From the NCBI RefSeq assembly GCF_014284155.1, contig NZ_JACOFZ010000001.1, positions 1,506,545 to 1,570,544 of the forward strand: DNA of 64,000 bases. Reading direction: 5' to 3'. The position numbers and the translations under genes are program-made. Under the pieces are notes generated by a model, which was given only the letters and a program-made list of their open reading frames with translations, did no database searches and was not told the DNA's origin. This document shows, one piece after another, positions 16,213 through 26,268 of this stretch. The DNA is from Affinundibacterium nitidum (GTDB lineage Bacteria; Pseudomonadota; Gammaproteobacteria; Burkholderiales; Burkholderiaceae_D). Every line of letters starts with the position of its first letter. Positions within the stretch are counted from its first letter, which is position 1.

Positions 16213-18006
16213 CTACTCTTCCAGTGTTTGCAAAAGGTAGAGCTTTTGATAGAGGCCATTTTCTATCGTCATCAACTCGGCATGGCTTCCACTTTCCGCT
16301 AGACGTCCATGATTCAACACTACAATTTGGTCAGCGTCGCGTATCGTTGACAAGCGGTGTGCAATCGCCACGATCGTCACTTTGCCGCGCAATTCAGTTA
16401 AGGCTTGTTGCACGATTTGTTCGGTTTCGCTGTCGATATGCGAGGTCGCTTCATCCAAGAAAAGAATTTTCGGTTGTCCAGCGAGCGCTCTAGCAATCGC
16501 GATCAATTGCTTCTGACCTGTAGAAAGCTTGGCACCGCCCTCGCCCAAGGGCGTTAAGTAACCATGTTCCAACTGCAAAATAAAGTCGTGAGCGTGAGCG
16601 GCTTTTGCTGCAGCGACGATGGCCTCTTCGCTGAGCTCACGCCCCATCGCAATGTTTTCCCGTGCACTGGCCGCCAATAGGAATGGCTCCTGCGGCACTA
16701 AACCAACGCTGGCTCTAAACTGCATATCCCCCAAGCTAGCGAGATCATGTCCATCGATTTGTACGCATCCGCTTTGCGCGCTGTAGAAGCGCAACAAGAG
16801 ACTCAACAAGGTTGATTTACCACTCCCCGTATGACCAACAATGCCATAAAAAGCACCCGCAGGGACTTGCAAATCGATACCATGCAGAACAGGTTTACCG
16901 CTGTCATAGGCGAATACAACTTGTTCCACACTCAGCGCCCCACTACTGATTTCAATGTTGTTTTCTAGGCGTGGCGCGGTCGCTTCTTGCAATAGGTGAT
17001 TCACACGCGCAGCCGAAACGACCGCTTGCTGAATCTGTCCGAACTGCAGTGTGATTTGAATCAAAGGATCCACTACACGAGCGATGTAACTGACGAAGGC
17101 ATAAAGTACGCCGACTTCCAAGCCAGAAAAACTACGCTGGCCGTAGACGAAGATAACCAACACCAACAACAAAGAATTGAGCAAATCAAGTGCTGGCCGC
17201 AGTAGCCATGCATTGGCGCGTAACTCTTCCAGACGTGCGCCATAATGCTGCTGATTCGTACGTTCAAAACGCTGGCCGAAAGCGACTTCAGCATTACAAG
17301 CCTGCAGCGCTGCCATGCCACTGATACTCTCTGCCACTTGCGCATTGATGTCGCTACGCATTTGACGCGCCTTGCTCACTGCAGGCGCACTCCAACGCTG
17401 ATAGAACCATACGATCACCACGACCGCAGGAATCAAAAGCAAGACAATCAACATCAAACGCCAATCGAGCCACGCCATCGCTAATAATGCCCCCAAGACC
17501 ACGATAGAACTATCGAGCATGACAAACAGCACTTGCACATACAGATTCTTGACGGCCTCAGTGTCATTCGTGACTCGGCTCACCAATTGTCCTGTGATCG
17601 CTTTATCAAAAAACGCCATCGGCAAGCGTAGAACATGCTCATAGACCTGCTCTCGCAAACGCCGAACCGAGCGCATCGCCACGCCGGCTAAACGCGTCAG
17701 CTGTAGATAACGCAACCACGTCGCCCACCATCCTGTTAGCACAAACAGAACGAGTAGACCCGACATCATCATGATGTCATTGTTGCGTGGCAGCAGATAA
17801 TGATCGATGAAGGCTTTACCCAGAAACGGCCCGACCGCCTCGAGCAAAGAAGCGATCAACAGATACACGATACCAAGCATCACATGTTTGCGTTCCGGCT
17901 GTGCTGCCCGCATCAAGAGTTGTGTTGCCAATTGCTTTTCCGAGCGGGTTTCTTGCACGCTGTTTTTCTTTTTGAGATCATTAAGATAGTCTTGATTAGG
18001 CTGCAT
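16213..18006 (-). CDS. mdlB: ABC exporter half-transporter, MdlB-like
   Basis: 597 residues: six-TM exporter domain (about 40-330) fused to an ATP-binding domain (about 355-595). Walker A is GHTGSGKST, the signature is LSTGQKQ (degenerate from LSGGQ), Walker B is ILFLDEATS, and the H-loop is IAHRLS. It overlaps the preceding mdlA-like gene by 11 bp, so the two probably form a heterodimer with one imperfect ATP site, as known for MdlAB/SmdAB multidrug-type exporters. The substrate cannot be read from sequence. The 5' overlap implies translational coupling. Confidence 0.88.
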   Translation of the reverse strand: MQPNQDYLNDLKKKNSVQETRSEKQLATQLLMRAAQPERKHVMLGIVYLLIASLLEAVGPFLGKAFIDHYLLPRNNDIMMMSGLLVLFVLTGWWATWLRYLQLTRLAGVAMRSVRRLREQVYEHVLRLPMAFFDKAITGQLVSRVTNDTEAVKNLYVQVLFVMLDSSIVVLGALLAMAWLDWRLMLIVLLLIPAVVVIVWFYQRWSAPAVSKARQMRSDINAQVAESISGMAALQACNAEVAFGQRFERTNQQHYGARLEELRANAWLLRPALDLLNSLLLVLVIFVYGQRSFSGLEVGVLYAFVSYIARVVDPLIQITLQFGQIQQAVVSAARVNHLLQEATAPRLENNIEISSGALSVEQVVFAYDSGKPVLHGIDLQVPAGAFYGIVGHTGSGKSTLLSLLLRFYSAQSGCVQIDGHDLASLGDMQFRASVGLVPQEPFLLAASARENIAMGRELSEEAIVAAAKAAHAHDFILQLEHGYLTPLGEGGAKLSTGQKQLIAIARALAGQPKILFLDEATSHIDSETEQIVQQALTELRGKVTIVAIAHRLSTIRDADQIVVLNHGRLAESGSHAELMTIENGLYQKLYLLQTLEE

Positions 18007-19747
18007 TCAAATCCGCCTCCAACTGCTGATATTTCCACTGACTGGCATACCAACCATCGAGCGCCAATAGTTGCTCGTGATTGCCTTGTTCAATCAAAAT
18101 ACCTTCACGTAGTACCAAGATGTGATCAGCTTCTGCAACTGCACTCAAACGATGACTAATGATGATGGCACTGCGTTCATCCTGGGTACTGCGTAAGTGC
18201 GAGAGATGTCGCAGGATTTGAGTTTCGGTGTCGGTATCCACCGCAGATAAAGCGTCGTCCAGCAATAACAGTCGGCTGCTGGTCAATAAGGCGCGGGCAA
18301 TAGCGACCCTTTGTTTTTGCCCACCCGATAAAGTAATACCACGCTCACCCACTGGTGTTTGATAGCCTTGGGGGAATCGCATAATATCTTCATCAATCGA
18401 AGCCAATCTGGCCGCTTCGCGGATCTCGGCCTCGCTCGCATCCGGTTTGGACAAGGCGATGTTTTCAGCAATCGTCGCCGAAAACAGGAAAGGTTCTTGC
18501 GCCACCCAATTGACTGCTTCTCGCAAAGCGTGCAAACGATAACTTTGTATCAAATGATCGCCCCACACCACTTGTCCGGCGGCGGTCTCGTACTGACGCA
18601 GCAACAAGCGAGCAATGGTTGACTTACCTGCTCCAGTGGGTCCGACAATACCGAGCGTTTGTCCTTGCTTTAACTCAAAACTCAAGTGCTTCAAGGCCAT
18701 GCCCGTTTGCCCGGGATAGGAAAAGCTCACATCCTTCAAAGCGAGATCGCCTGTTGGTGGTTCGAGCAAGCTGCCATGATCTTGAATCACTAAGTCTGCT
18801 TCCAAGACGGGGCGCAAGCGAGCCCATGCCGCCTTACCGCGCTCTAACAGTGACAACACCCATCCCGCGGCAAACATAGGCCAAATCAGTTGGCCGAGAT
18901 ACATGCTAAATGCAGTAAGGTTACCGATGCTCAGTTCCTGCTGCCACACTAAATAACCACCGACACCCAAAGTTAAAGCGCCAGCGGCGGTCAAGGTCAG
19001 CCCCACAGCGGGTTCGTAAGCGGCTTCCCAACGCTGAGAGCGCAAACTGGCTTCCGCGGCGTCTTCAGCAAGCTGTGCAAACTGCCCAGCACTCTTTTGC
19101 TCTAAGCCCAAGACCCGCAAAGTACGCACGCCTGACAGAGTTTCTTGTACGTGGTCATTGAGCTTGCTAAAGCGCTCTAAAGAATCTTTAGAGGCATCAT
19201 GAATTTTTTGTGTGATCCATTTAAAGGACCATGCCATAAACGGAAACGGCAATAAACTCGCGAGTGCCAAACGCCAATCAACGCCCAAGGTCATCATGCT
19301 AATTACCAGCACGAAAGTCATCACGCCATCAAAACCAGCAAGTGCTGCTTCGCCAGCCGCCAACTCAATCGCATCGGCATCATTGGTACCGAGTGCCATT
19401 AAATCTCCGGTTCGCTGCATCTGAAAAAATGCGGGACCTTGCGCGCTCAAGCGTTGGTACAAACGCAAGCGTAACTGCGCGCCCAAACGATAGGATGCCG
19501 CGAACAATTGTAGGCGCCAGCCCACACGTAGAAAATAAATTGCAACCCCCATCATCGCCACCGTGGCCAACTCCCAGATCAAAGCTTCACCAGCGAGGTG
19601 CTGCTTCACCATTTGGTCGATGATGAAGCCTATTTTGCGAGGAATCAGAACCGTCAAACTAGCCACTAAAAACAACATCACACCAGCAGCAAGATAATGC
19701 CGCCAGTGCTGTCGAATAAATTGGGCGAGGAGTTGATAGAGGGACAT
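17996..19747 (-). CDS. mdlA: ABC exporter half-transporter, MdlA-like
   Basis: 583 residues, first gene of the exporter operon. TM domain (about 20-315) and ATP-binding domain (about 335-575) with Walker A GPTGAGKST, a canonical signature LSGGQKQR, Walker B LLLDDALSAVD and H-loop ISHRLS. Its D-loop region AVDTDTE is the usual form in MdlA-like proteins. It partners the overlapping MdlB-like protein. Expected in the inner membrane, exporting drugs or lipids. MsbA is an alternative relationship, but MsbA is a single homodimer gene, usually beside lpxK, which is absent here. Confidence 0.88.
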   Translation of the reverse strand: MSLYQLLAQFIRQHWRHYLAAGVMLFLVASLTVLIPRKIGFIIDQMVKQHLAGEALIWELATVAMMGVAIYFLRVGWRLQLFAASYRLGAQLRLRLYQRLSAQGPAFFQMQRTGDLMALGTNDADAIELAAGEAALAGFDGVMTFVLVISMMTLGVDWRLALASLLPFPFMAWSFKWITQKIHDASKDSLERFSKLNDHVQETLSGVRTLRVLGLEQKSAGQFAQLAEDAAEASLRSQRWEAAYEPAVGLTLTAAGALTLGVGGYLVWQQELSIGNLTAFSMYLGQLIWPMFAAGWVLSLLERGKAAWARLRPVLEADLVIQDHGSLLEPPTGDLALKDVSFSYPGQTGMALKHLSFELKQGQTLGIVGPTGAGKSTIARLLLRQYETAAGQVVWGDHLIQSYRLHALREAVNWVAQEPFLFSATIAENIALSKPDASEAEIREAARLASIDEDIMRFPQGYQTPVGERGITLSGGQKQRVAIARALLTSSRLLLLDDALSAVDTDTETQILRHLSHLRSTQDERSAIIISHRLSAVAEADHILVLREGILIEQGNHEQLLALDGWYASQWKYQQLEADLNAA

Positions 19748-19830
19748 CCGGTCTTTCGTTAATATTCAATAGGGCTCATTCGATGTCGGCTTGGTAGGAC
19801 CTGAAACACTTCGACGACCAAAGCCTGAGC

Positions 19831-21945
19831 TTATTTGGCGGCTCTCAAACTATTCCATAAAAAAGTATAGGTAATTGCGCTCATATCAGCCGCTTGCGTG
19901 ATATTGGCTGCACCGCCGTGGCCACCTTCCGTATTCTCGTAATACCAAACCTGTTGATGCCCTAGTTCCAACATCTTCGCTGCCATCTTGCGTGCATGAC
20001 CAGGATGGACGCGATCGTCTCGGGTTGAAGTAATAAAGAGCACAGGTGGGTATTTCACTTCCGCTTTGACGTTGTGATAGGGAGAATACTTTTGAATGTA
20101 ATCCCATTCGGCGGGAACATCAGGGTTGCCGTATTCGCCCATCCACGATGCACCTGCCAACAATTTGTTGAAACGCTGCATGTCGAGCAAAGGTACCTGG
20201 CTCACCACAGCGCCAAACAGATCAGGGCGTTGGGTCAAAGCGACGCCTGCTAACAGTCCACCATTGCTCCCTCCCATTGCGCCCAAATGTGGCGTGCTTG
20301 TAATTTTCTTTGCGATCAGATCCTCAGCGACGGCAGCAAAGTCGTCGTATGCACGTTGACGATTTTCTTTCAACGCAGCTTGATGCCAGCGGGGGCCGTA
20401 CTCACCGCCACCGCGAATATTGGCCACCACATAGACGCCGCCTCTTTCCAACCACGCTTTTCCGATGCCACCTGAATACGCAGGGGTTAAAGCATCTTGA
20501 AAGCCGCCGTAACCGTATAGCAAAGTGGGGTTGCTGCCGTCGAGCTTCATGTTTTTCTGGTGCACCATAAAGTAAGGCACACGTGTTCCATCTTTCGAAG
20601 TCGCGAAATACTGAACGGTCACATAATCCTTCGCCTCAAAAAAGGATGGAGATGATTTAAGCACTTCGCGTTGATCGCTGCCAGCCTTTACTAACTGCAA
20701 AACCCCTGGGGTTAAATAGTCGGAGTAACGTAAGAAATAGTCGTCTGAATTATCGCTATCCAAGGCTCGCACACCAAGCGCTCCCATCGTCGGCAGCTTC
20801 ACGTTGCGCGCTATCCATTGGCCTTTATCAAAACGCAATTCCACTAAGCTACTTTTGACATCATTTAAAAGCTGTAATAAGAGGTAATTCTTAGTCATTT
20901 TCAGCTCGGAAAATGAAATATTCTCGGTCGGGTAAAACAAGACAGTGAAAACGCGATTACCCTTCAAGAAAGCATCGAAATCAATCGCCAAGACACAACC
21001 AGGGGCAAACGATTTGGCGCCAACATTCCACGCTTGATTCAGCGTCAAGATCATTTGATTGCCGAAAAATTCTAGACTCGCTTGTTCTGGTACATCGAGC
21101 TTCTGCAGGCGACTACCTTGAATTAAGAAACTTTCGGTATTGTAAAAGCTGATGCCGCGCACCACGAGTTCACGTTTAATGCCTGCATGCTGCACACTCG
21201 CTGCACTGACAGAAACATCATCTTTCTTGCCTTCAAAAACCGTTCTTGCTGCATTCAAAGGCGTACCGCGTTGCCACTCTTTGACGATGCGTGGATAACC
21301 AGAATCGGTCATACTGCCTTCACCAAAATCGGTCGCTACGAACAAAGTATTTTTATCGCGCCAGCTGACCTCAGATTTGGCTTCAGGTAGGGTGAAACCA
21401 TTTTTTACAAAACGACGTTTTTGTAAATCATATTCACGCACTACGACTGCATCTGCGCCGCCCCGTGACAAACTAATGAGACAGCGATCATATTCAGGTT
21501 GACGACACTGGATGCCTTTGAATACCCAATTCTCGTTTTCTGCTTTGGCGATGGCATCGACATCGATGACAACATCCCATTTCGGCTGTGCTTGGCGGTA
21601 ATCGGCCAAGGTCGTGCGACGCCAAATACCGCGTTGATGCTCGCCATCTGTCCAAAAGTTGTAAACGAATTTACCCATCTTCTCTATACCAGGGATACGC
21701 TCTTTCGAACTCATGATCAGTTCAAGATCTGAACGTAGTTTAGTAAAGCCAGCATCGGTATCCAGTTTGGCCCGTGTTTCTGCATTGCGAGCCTTTACCC
21801 ATGTCAAAGATTTCTCGCCAAGCACGTCTTCCAACCATTGATATGGATCTTCTTTGGTCGTGCTTGCGGTATTTTGCGCCGCTGCCCATTGAGCTGAAAA
21901 CAAGAGCAAGGCTGCCGTAATAAAGCGATGGGATTTCTTGATCAT
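19831..21945 (-). CDS. Prolyl oligopeptidase family serine peptidase (S9A), exported
   Basis: 704 residues. ATG 21945 is chosen because it is preceded by AGGATCTCCC and starts a clean signal peptide (MIKKSHRFITAALLLFSAQ, ending AAAQ); an ATG at 21981 would add 12 residues before it. An N-terminal propeller (about 75-420) starts DPYQWLEDVLG, typical of S9A. The C-terminal alpha/beta-hydrolase has GGSNGGL (nucleophile Ser about 548), STRDDRVHPGHARK (Asp about 635) and EGGHGGA (His about 670). Family role: cleaves short peptides after proline; the periplasmic location is inferred from the signal peptide. It is followed by the exporter operon on the same strand after an 83-bp gap. Confidence 0.92.
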   Translation of the reverse strand: MIKKSHRFITAALLLFSAQWAAAQNTASTTKEDPYQWLEDVLGEKSLTWVKARNAETRAKLDTDAGFTKLRSDLELIMSSKERIPGIEKMGKFVYNFWTDGEHQRGIWRRTTLADYRQAQPKWDVVIDVDAIAKAENENWVFKGIQCRQPEYDRCLISLSRGGADAVVVREYDLQKRRFVKNGFTLPEAKSEVSWRDKNTLFVATDFGEGSMTDSGYPRIVKEWQRGTPLNAARTVFEGKKDDVSVSAASVQHAGIKRELVVRGISFYNTESFLIQGSRLQKLDVPEQASLEFFGNQMILTLNQAWNVGAKSFAPGCVLAIDFDAFLKGNRVFTVLFYPTENISFSELKMTKNYLLLQLLNDVKSSLVELRFDKGQWIARNVKLPTMGALGVRALDSDNSDDYFLRYSDYLTPGVLQLVKAGSDQREVLKSSPSFFEAKDYVTVQYFATSKDGTRVPYFMVHQKNMKLDGSNPTLLYGYGGFQDALTPAYSGGIGKAWLERGGVYVVANIRGGGEYGPRWHQAALKENRQRAYDDFAAVAEDLIAKKITSTPHLGAMGGSNGGLLAGVALTQRPDLFGAVVSQVPLLDMQRFNKLLAGASWMGEYGNPDVPAEWDYIQKYSPYHNVKAEVKYPPVLFITSTRDDRVHPGHARKMAAKMLELGHQQVWYYENTEGGHGGAANITQAADMSAITYTFLWNSLRAAK

Positions 21946-22084
21946 GGGAGATCCTAAATGCGATTTAACGAAGGCAAACACAGTAGCCTACGCGTTTAAA
22001 TGAATGAGGGAAACAAGCTCACAGTATAAACCGAAGTGAACACTTTGAAATTGCTGCGAAAGTGGCACTTGCCAGCTTTATGAC

Positions 22085-22990
22085 TTATTTTTTGCGGGAG
22101 GAAATATTATTCCGTATCCAGACTTGCATGTCCTGCCAAATCCGATTCACTTCGACATCCACCGGCATCTTCAAAGCATGCGGCAATTCAATCGTCAACA
22201 CAGGAATCTCTTGGTGCATACCGCTGTAATTCCCCAGTGAACCCGGATAGACGCCGACTCGGTTATACACCAAGCGTCCAAAACGGCGTGGTGGCTTTGC
22301 GGGGCCATCAAGATCAAGTACGCCAAAAGGCGCATGCACAGAAATAATGACATGCGGTTTATAAGTCTTGATGGTGTCGAATACCCAACGACTCTCAGGT
22401 TCAGAAATTGGTGCATTACCAGGAAAGCGGCGCGGATCGCTCTTGGTTTTCTTTTCCCAATAAGCACGCGCTTCTTTGTCCCAATCTGGCGTTGGGAAAT
22501 TGCGATTGAGATCCACACCGCGCGCATTGACACGTTTGCGCGCCAATAAACCATCGGGGTTCACAATTGGAGCAACTTTCCATTGAAATTCCTGTGGGCG
22601 ATTCTTTTGTAAGACTTCCATCCACTTAAACACGATCGACGAAGCTGTATGCTCATCGCCATGGATACCGCCGATCAACAAAATGCGCACAGGATGTTTG
22701 CGTTTTGATTCTGCGGGAAAGTCGCGAAGCATCAGCGCCAAGCCGTCGACTGAGTTGACGCCAGTAGCATTCAATTTCGCTGCACGGCAATCGGCCAAAC
22801 TAACCTTGGGCAAGCGCGGCGTTACGCGTTTACACCAATCAGCTAGTGCAGGATTTGCGGGAATGGATGCCGCCTCTAAGGGCTCAGCAGACTCCGCAGC
22901 AATAGCAAAAGATGCCGGTACAGCCGCCAATGAAAAGAGCGATGCGCTCACCAGCCACATCGCTCGTTTTCGTAAAGATCTAATTCTCAT
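22085..22990 (-). CDS. M14-family zinc carboxypeptidase, MpaA-like, exported
   Basis: 301 residues. The N-terminus (MRIRSLRKRAMWLVSASLF...FAIAAE) is a signal peptide. Catalytic features of M14: GGIHGDEHTA (zinc His and Glu), VNPDGL and ARGVDLNRNFP (substrate-binding Asn/Arg), ISVHAPFG (third zinc ligand), and TIELPHA with the general-base Glu. The pattern resembles MpaA, which trims murein tripeptides, but the signal peptide suggests periplasmic action rather than MpaA's cytoplasmic one. ATG 22990 is preferred to an upstream TTG. It lies 44 bp downstream of metK and may share its transcript. Confidence 0.88.
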   Translation of the reverse strand: MRIRSLRKRAMWLVSASLFSLAAVPASFAIAAESAEPLEAASIPANPALADWCKRVTPRLPKVSLADCRAAKLNATGVNSVDGLALMLRDFPAESKRKHPVRILLIGGIHGDEHTASSIVFKWMEVLQKNRPQEFQWKVAPIVNPDGLLARKRVNARGVDLNRNFPTPDWDKEARAYWEKKTKSDPRRFPGNAPISEPESRWVFDTIKTYKPHVIISVHAPFGVLDLDGPAKPPRRFGRLVYNRVGVYPGSLGNYSGMHQEIPVLTIELPHALKMPVDVEVNRIWQDMQVWIRNNISSRKK

Positions 22991-23034
22991 GTACACCAAT
23001 ATACCGTACCCAATTAGCTCTCAATACTCAATAT

Positions 23035-24213
23035 TTACAGACCAGCCGCTGCACGTAAGATTTGCGCTTTGTCTGTGCGTTCCCACGTGAACTCAGGTTC
23101 TTCACGACCAAAGTGACCATATGCTGCAGTCTTGGAATAAATTGGGCGGAGCAAGTCCAACATTTGAATAATACCGCGTGGACGCAAATCAAAGTATTCA
23201 TTAACCAAGGCAGCGATTTGCTCATCAGGAATCACGCCTGTACCTTCAGTGTAGACTGTCACGTTCATTGGTCGTGCTACGCCAATCGCGTACGCCACTT
23301 GGATCTGGCATTGTTTTGCCAAACCAGCTGCAACGATATTCTTCGCCACATAACGCGCCGCATAGGCAGCAGAACGGTCAACCTTAGTAGGATCTTTACC
23401 AGAAAAAGCACCACCGCCGTGTGGGCAAGCGCCGCCGTAGGTATCAACAATAATTTTACGACCAGTTAAGCCGCAATCGCCTTGCGGTCCACCGATGACG
23501 AAACGACCAGTTGGGTTGATCAAAAACTTCGTTTCTTTCAACCATTCTGCTGGCAATACAGGACGAATAATCTCTTCCACAACAGCTTCCACGAACGAAG
23601 CTTTCATCTTATTGCCATCGCTTTGATCTGGACTGTGTTGTGTCGACAGAACTACTGTATCGATACTATGTGGTTTGCCATCGACATAACGCATCGTCAC
23701 TTGACCTTTAGCGTCGGGACGCAAGAATGGCAAACGACCATCTTTACGCAATTGCGCTTGGCGCTCAACCAAACGATGTGCGTAGTAAATAGGTGCAGGC
23801 ATTAGTTCTGGCGTTTCATCGCACGCATAGCCAAACATCAAGCCCTGGTCGCCAGCGCCTGTATTCAAGTGATCATCAGAGGCATGATCAACCCCCTGGG
23901 CGATATCGTTCGATTGTTTGTCGTAAGCGACCAACACGGCACAACCCTTGTAGTCGATACCAAATTCAGTATTGTCGTAACCGATACGCTTGATGGTGTC
24001 ACGTGCGACTTGAATGTAATCAACATGCGCGTTAGTCGTGATTTCACCAGCCAAAACCACTAAGCCAGTATTTACGAGGGTTTCAGCAGCAACACGAGAG
24101 CGTGGGTCTTGTTCGAAGATTGCATCTAAAATTGCATCAGAGATTTGATCTGCAACTTTATCTGGGTGGCCTTCAGAAACGGATTCTGAGGTAAAAAGGA
24201 AGTCATTTGCCAT
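23035..24213 (-). CDS. metK: S-adenosylmethionine synthetase
   Basis: Makes S-adenosylmethionine from methionine and ATP. 392 residues, standard size. Motifs: [20 protein letters not shown] at the N-terminus, [12 protein letters not shown] (signature 1), VRP-type [20 protein letters not shown], and [16 protein letters not shown] (signature 2), and HFGR near the end. The start ATG has SD-like AGGAG about nine bases upstream, but that site lies inside a leader able to fold over it (see 24214-24272). Divergent from the two lipid A acyltransferase genes, an arrangement common in Burkholderiales. An M14 peptidase gene follows closely. Confidence 0.97.
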   Translation of the reverse strand: MANDFLFTSESVSEGHPDKVADQISDAILDAIFEQDPRSRVAAETLVNTGLVVLAGEITTNAHVDYIQVARDTIKRIGYDNTEFGIDYKGCAVLVAYDKQSNDIAQGVDHASDDHLNTGAGDQGLMFGYACDETPELMPAPIYYAHRLVERQAQLRKDGRLPFLRPDAKGQVTMRYVDGKPHSIDTVVLSTQHSPDQSDGNKMKASFVEAVVEEIIRPVLPAEWLKETKFLINPTGRFVIGGPQGDCGLTGRKIIVDTYGGACPHGGGAFSGKDPTKVDRSAAYAARYVAKNIVAAGLAKQCQIQVAYAIGVARPMNVTVYTEGTGVIPDEQIAALVNEYFDLRPRGIIQMLDLLRPIYSKTAAYGHFGREEPEFTWERTDKAQILRAAAGL

Positions 24214-24272
24214 CGCAGGCTCCTATAAAAACGGTAATTCAACAAAGCCGCAGTGGGAGTGGTGCCTGCGAC
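24214..24272 (-). promoter_or_regulatory. Candidate structured leader RNA of metK with two competing folds
   Basis: On the minus strand, GTCGCAG (24272-24266) pairs with CTGCGGC (24253-24247) as a 7-bp hairpin with a 12-base loop containing CTCC, complementary to the GGAG of the Shine-Dalgarno (24223-24220), so a pseudoknot is possible. Alternatively TCGCAGGC (24271-24264) pairs perfectly over 8 bp with GCCTGCGA (24220-24213), covering the bases between Shine-Dalgarno and start codon. The two stems use the same strand and exclude each other. It does not match SAM-II or SAM/SAH riboswitch consensus as I recall them. Confidence 0.5.
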
Positions 24273-24484
24273 GCTTTAGCGAAATTTATTACCCGCTTCG
24301 CAAGTTGTCTATTTAACTCGGCGGGGGCATGCAAAGTAGTTTGCGTTGCCAATATGTGCTATTTTACGCCTCTTATTGCTTTCGTGTCGAATCACCTTCA
24401 TTTTTTGCGGTTTATCGATATGATTTAGCCCAATACCCGAAGCAAATCCACATAAAATTTATTTTATTTCAAGTTCCACGGCAC

Positions 24485-25354
24485 ATGCTGATTCGTCTGT
24501 TTCGCTTTCTATCGTACTTTCCCTTGCCTTTACTGCATGCAGTTGGCATCGTCTTGGGTTACCTTGTTTATGGGCTTTCTCCCACCTATCGCCGCCGCAT
24601 GCGTGCCAATATGGCACTGGCGGGCTATGAGCAACACATCGGTGTCGCACTACGTGAAGCTGGCAAAAACATCATGGAGTTGCCGCTGATTTGGTTGGGA
24701 CGTGCTAATCGCCTCGCCGCCAAAGTTGAACTCGAAGATTGGGATATCGCTCAGCAGGCGATTGACGCCAAACAAGGTGTTATCTTTTTGACGCCCCATT
24801 TAGGTTGTTTTGAATTGTCCGGCAAATCCATCGCCCTACGTACCAAAATGACTGTGCTGTACCGTCCACCGCGTAAAGAGGCACTCAAACCTTTGCTAGA
24901 AGATGCCAGAGCTTCAAGCGGCATGTTATTGGCGCCGGCAAACTTGTCTGGCGTGCGTGCACTTGCTAAAGCATTAAAACGTGGCGAAGCGATTGGTCTG
25001 TTGCCCGATCAAGTTCCACAACAAGGCGAAGGCGTGTGGGCTAAATTCTTTGGCAAGCACGCTTATACCATGACGCTGTCAGCCAAATTACATGCCATGA
25101 CCGGGGCGCCGATTATTCTGACTTATGCAGAACGTTTGCCTTTTGGTCGCGGTTTCGTGCAACGTTTTGTCAAGTTCGAAGAAAGCATGGATGGCGATCC
25201 TGCGCAACAAGCAGAAGCAATCAATCGCGCTATGGAAAAACTCATCGCACAGGTGCCTGCACAATATTTTTGGAGCTACCATCGCTACAAAACACCCGAT
25301 GGTGTCGCTGGCCCCAACGAAGCAAGCAACTCAATAGATCAGGAACAAAAATGA
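24485..25354 (+). CDS. lpxL: Lipid A late acyltransferase, LpxL/HtrB family (first copy)
   Basis: Adds a secondary acyl chain to Kdo2-lipid A precursor at the inner membrane. 289 residues. A hydrophobic N-terminus (MLIRLFRFLSYFPLPLLH) anchors it; the catalytic HX4E motif is seen in TPHLGCFE about residue 105, followed by the acceptor-binding VLYRPPRKEAL and LLPDQVPQQGEG. ATG 24485 is chosen because the conserved N-terminus starts there; longer in-frame extensions to 24329 would run into the metK promoter region. Its stop overlaps the start of the next acyltransferase (ATGA), so both are co-translated. Confidence 0.92.
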   Translation: MLIRLFRFLSYFPLPLLHAVGIVLGYLVYGLSPTYRRRMRANMALAGYEQHIGVALREAGKNIMELPLIWLGRANRLAAKVELEDWDIAQQAIDAKQGVIFLTPHLGCFELSGKSIALRTKMTVLYRPPRKEALKPLLEDARASSGMLLAPANLSGVRALAKALKRGEAIGLLPDQVPQQGEGVWAKFFGKHAYTMTLSAKLHAMTGAPIILTYAERLPFGRGFVQRFVKFEESMDGDPAQQAEAINRAMEKLIAQVPAQYFWSYHRYKTPDGVAGPNEASNSIDQEQK

Positions 25355-26250
25355 GATTAGCCTTACTAGTAATGTGGCTGCTGCATTGGCTGCCACTGCC
25401 TGTATTGGCACGCATAGGCGAAGGCTTGGGCAGTCTCTTGTTTAAGTTGCTGAAGCGCCGCCGTCATATCTGCATGACCAATTTGCGACTCTGCTTCCCT
25501 AATATGACAGAGGCCGAGTGCACAGCGATCGCTCATCGCCATTTTCAAGTGTATGTGCGTAGCGTGTTAGAACGCGGTATTTTGTGGTGGGGTTCTGAGC
25601 GTCGCCTACGTCGTTTAATCCACGTAGAATATGCGATGCCGATGGCAGAAATGATCGCGACGCCTACCGTATTTATGTGCCCACATTTTGTCAGCCTCGA
25701 CGTTGCTGGGGTTGCTGTGATGCTTGAATCTTCGCTGTGTTCGATCTACACCAAACAAAGGAATAAAGTGTTCGATCAAGCCTTGCGTAAAGGCCGTTCG
25801 CGCTTTCGCCCCGTGAAACTTTTTTCACGCGCCGAAGGTGTAAAACCGATTATGCGTGCGATGAAAGAGAACCTACCTTTCTTCATGCTACCGGACATGG
25901 ACTTCGGATCTAAAGATGCGGAGTTTGTTCCTTTCTTCGGCATCCCTGCCGCCACTCTTACGGCTTTGCCGCGAATCGCTTCTGCCACCCATGCGAAAGT
26001 GATTCCTGTCATTGCCAGCATCCGCGAAGGCTATGATGGCTGGAACGTAAAATTCGATCAGCCGTGGTCAGATTACCCCGAAGGCGACTTACTCAAAGAT
26101 ACACGTCGCATGAACGCTTATATTGAGTCGGAGATCCTAAAAATCACACCGGAATACTTCTGGACCCATCGCCGTTTCAAGACACGTCCAGAAGGCGAAA
26201 GCAGCGTGTATTCAGGCTTGCCTAAGCACTTCCCTGATACTCAGATTTAA
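25351..26250 (+). CDS. Lipid A late acyltransferase, LpxL/LpxM-like (second copy)
   Basis: 299 residues, overlapping the previous gene by four bases. Hydrophobic N-terminus (MRLALLVMWLLHWLPLPVL), catalytic HX4D in PHFVSLD about residue 112, YTKQRNKVFD, FMLPDMDFGSKD and a terminal WTHRRFKTRPEGE typical of the family. Paralogous to the first copy but divergent, so it probably adds the other secondary acyl chain. In many relatives dapF follows; here the convergent catalase-like gene comes next, with an 18-bp gap. Confidence 0.9.
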   Translation: MRLALLVMWLLHWLPLPVLARIGEGLGSLLFKLLKRRRHICMTNLRLCFPNMTEAECTAIAHRHFQVYVRSVLERGILWWGSERRLRRLIHVEYAMPMAEMIATPTVFMCPHFVSLDVAGVAVMLESSLCSIYTKQRNKVFDQALRKGRSRFRPVKLFSRAEGVKPIMRAMKENLPFFMLPDMDFGSKDAEFVPFFGIPAATLTALPRIASATHAKVIPVIASIREGYDGWNVKFDQPWSDYPEGDLLKDTRRMNAYIESEILKITPEYFWTHRRFKTRPEGESSVYSGLPKHFPDTQI

Positions 26251-26268
26251 CGCACACCAATCGCTCAA

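Noticed and set aside
24214-24330. metK leader as a known SAM riboswitch (SAM-I, SAM-II or SAM/SAH)
   Set aside because: The conserved cores I remember for those classes are not present; only the possible pseudoknot with the Shine-Dalgarno is similar, so it is listed as an unclassified candidate.
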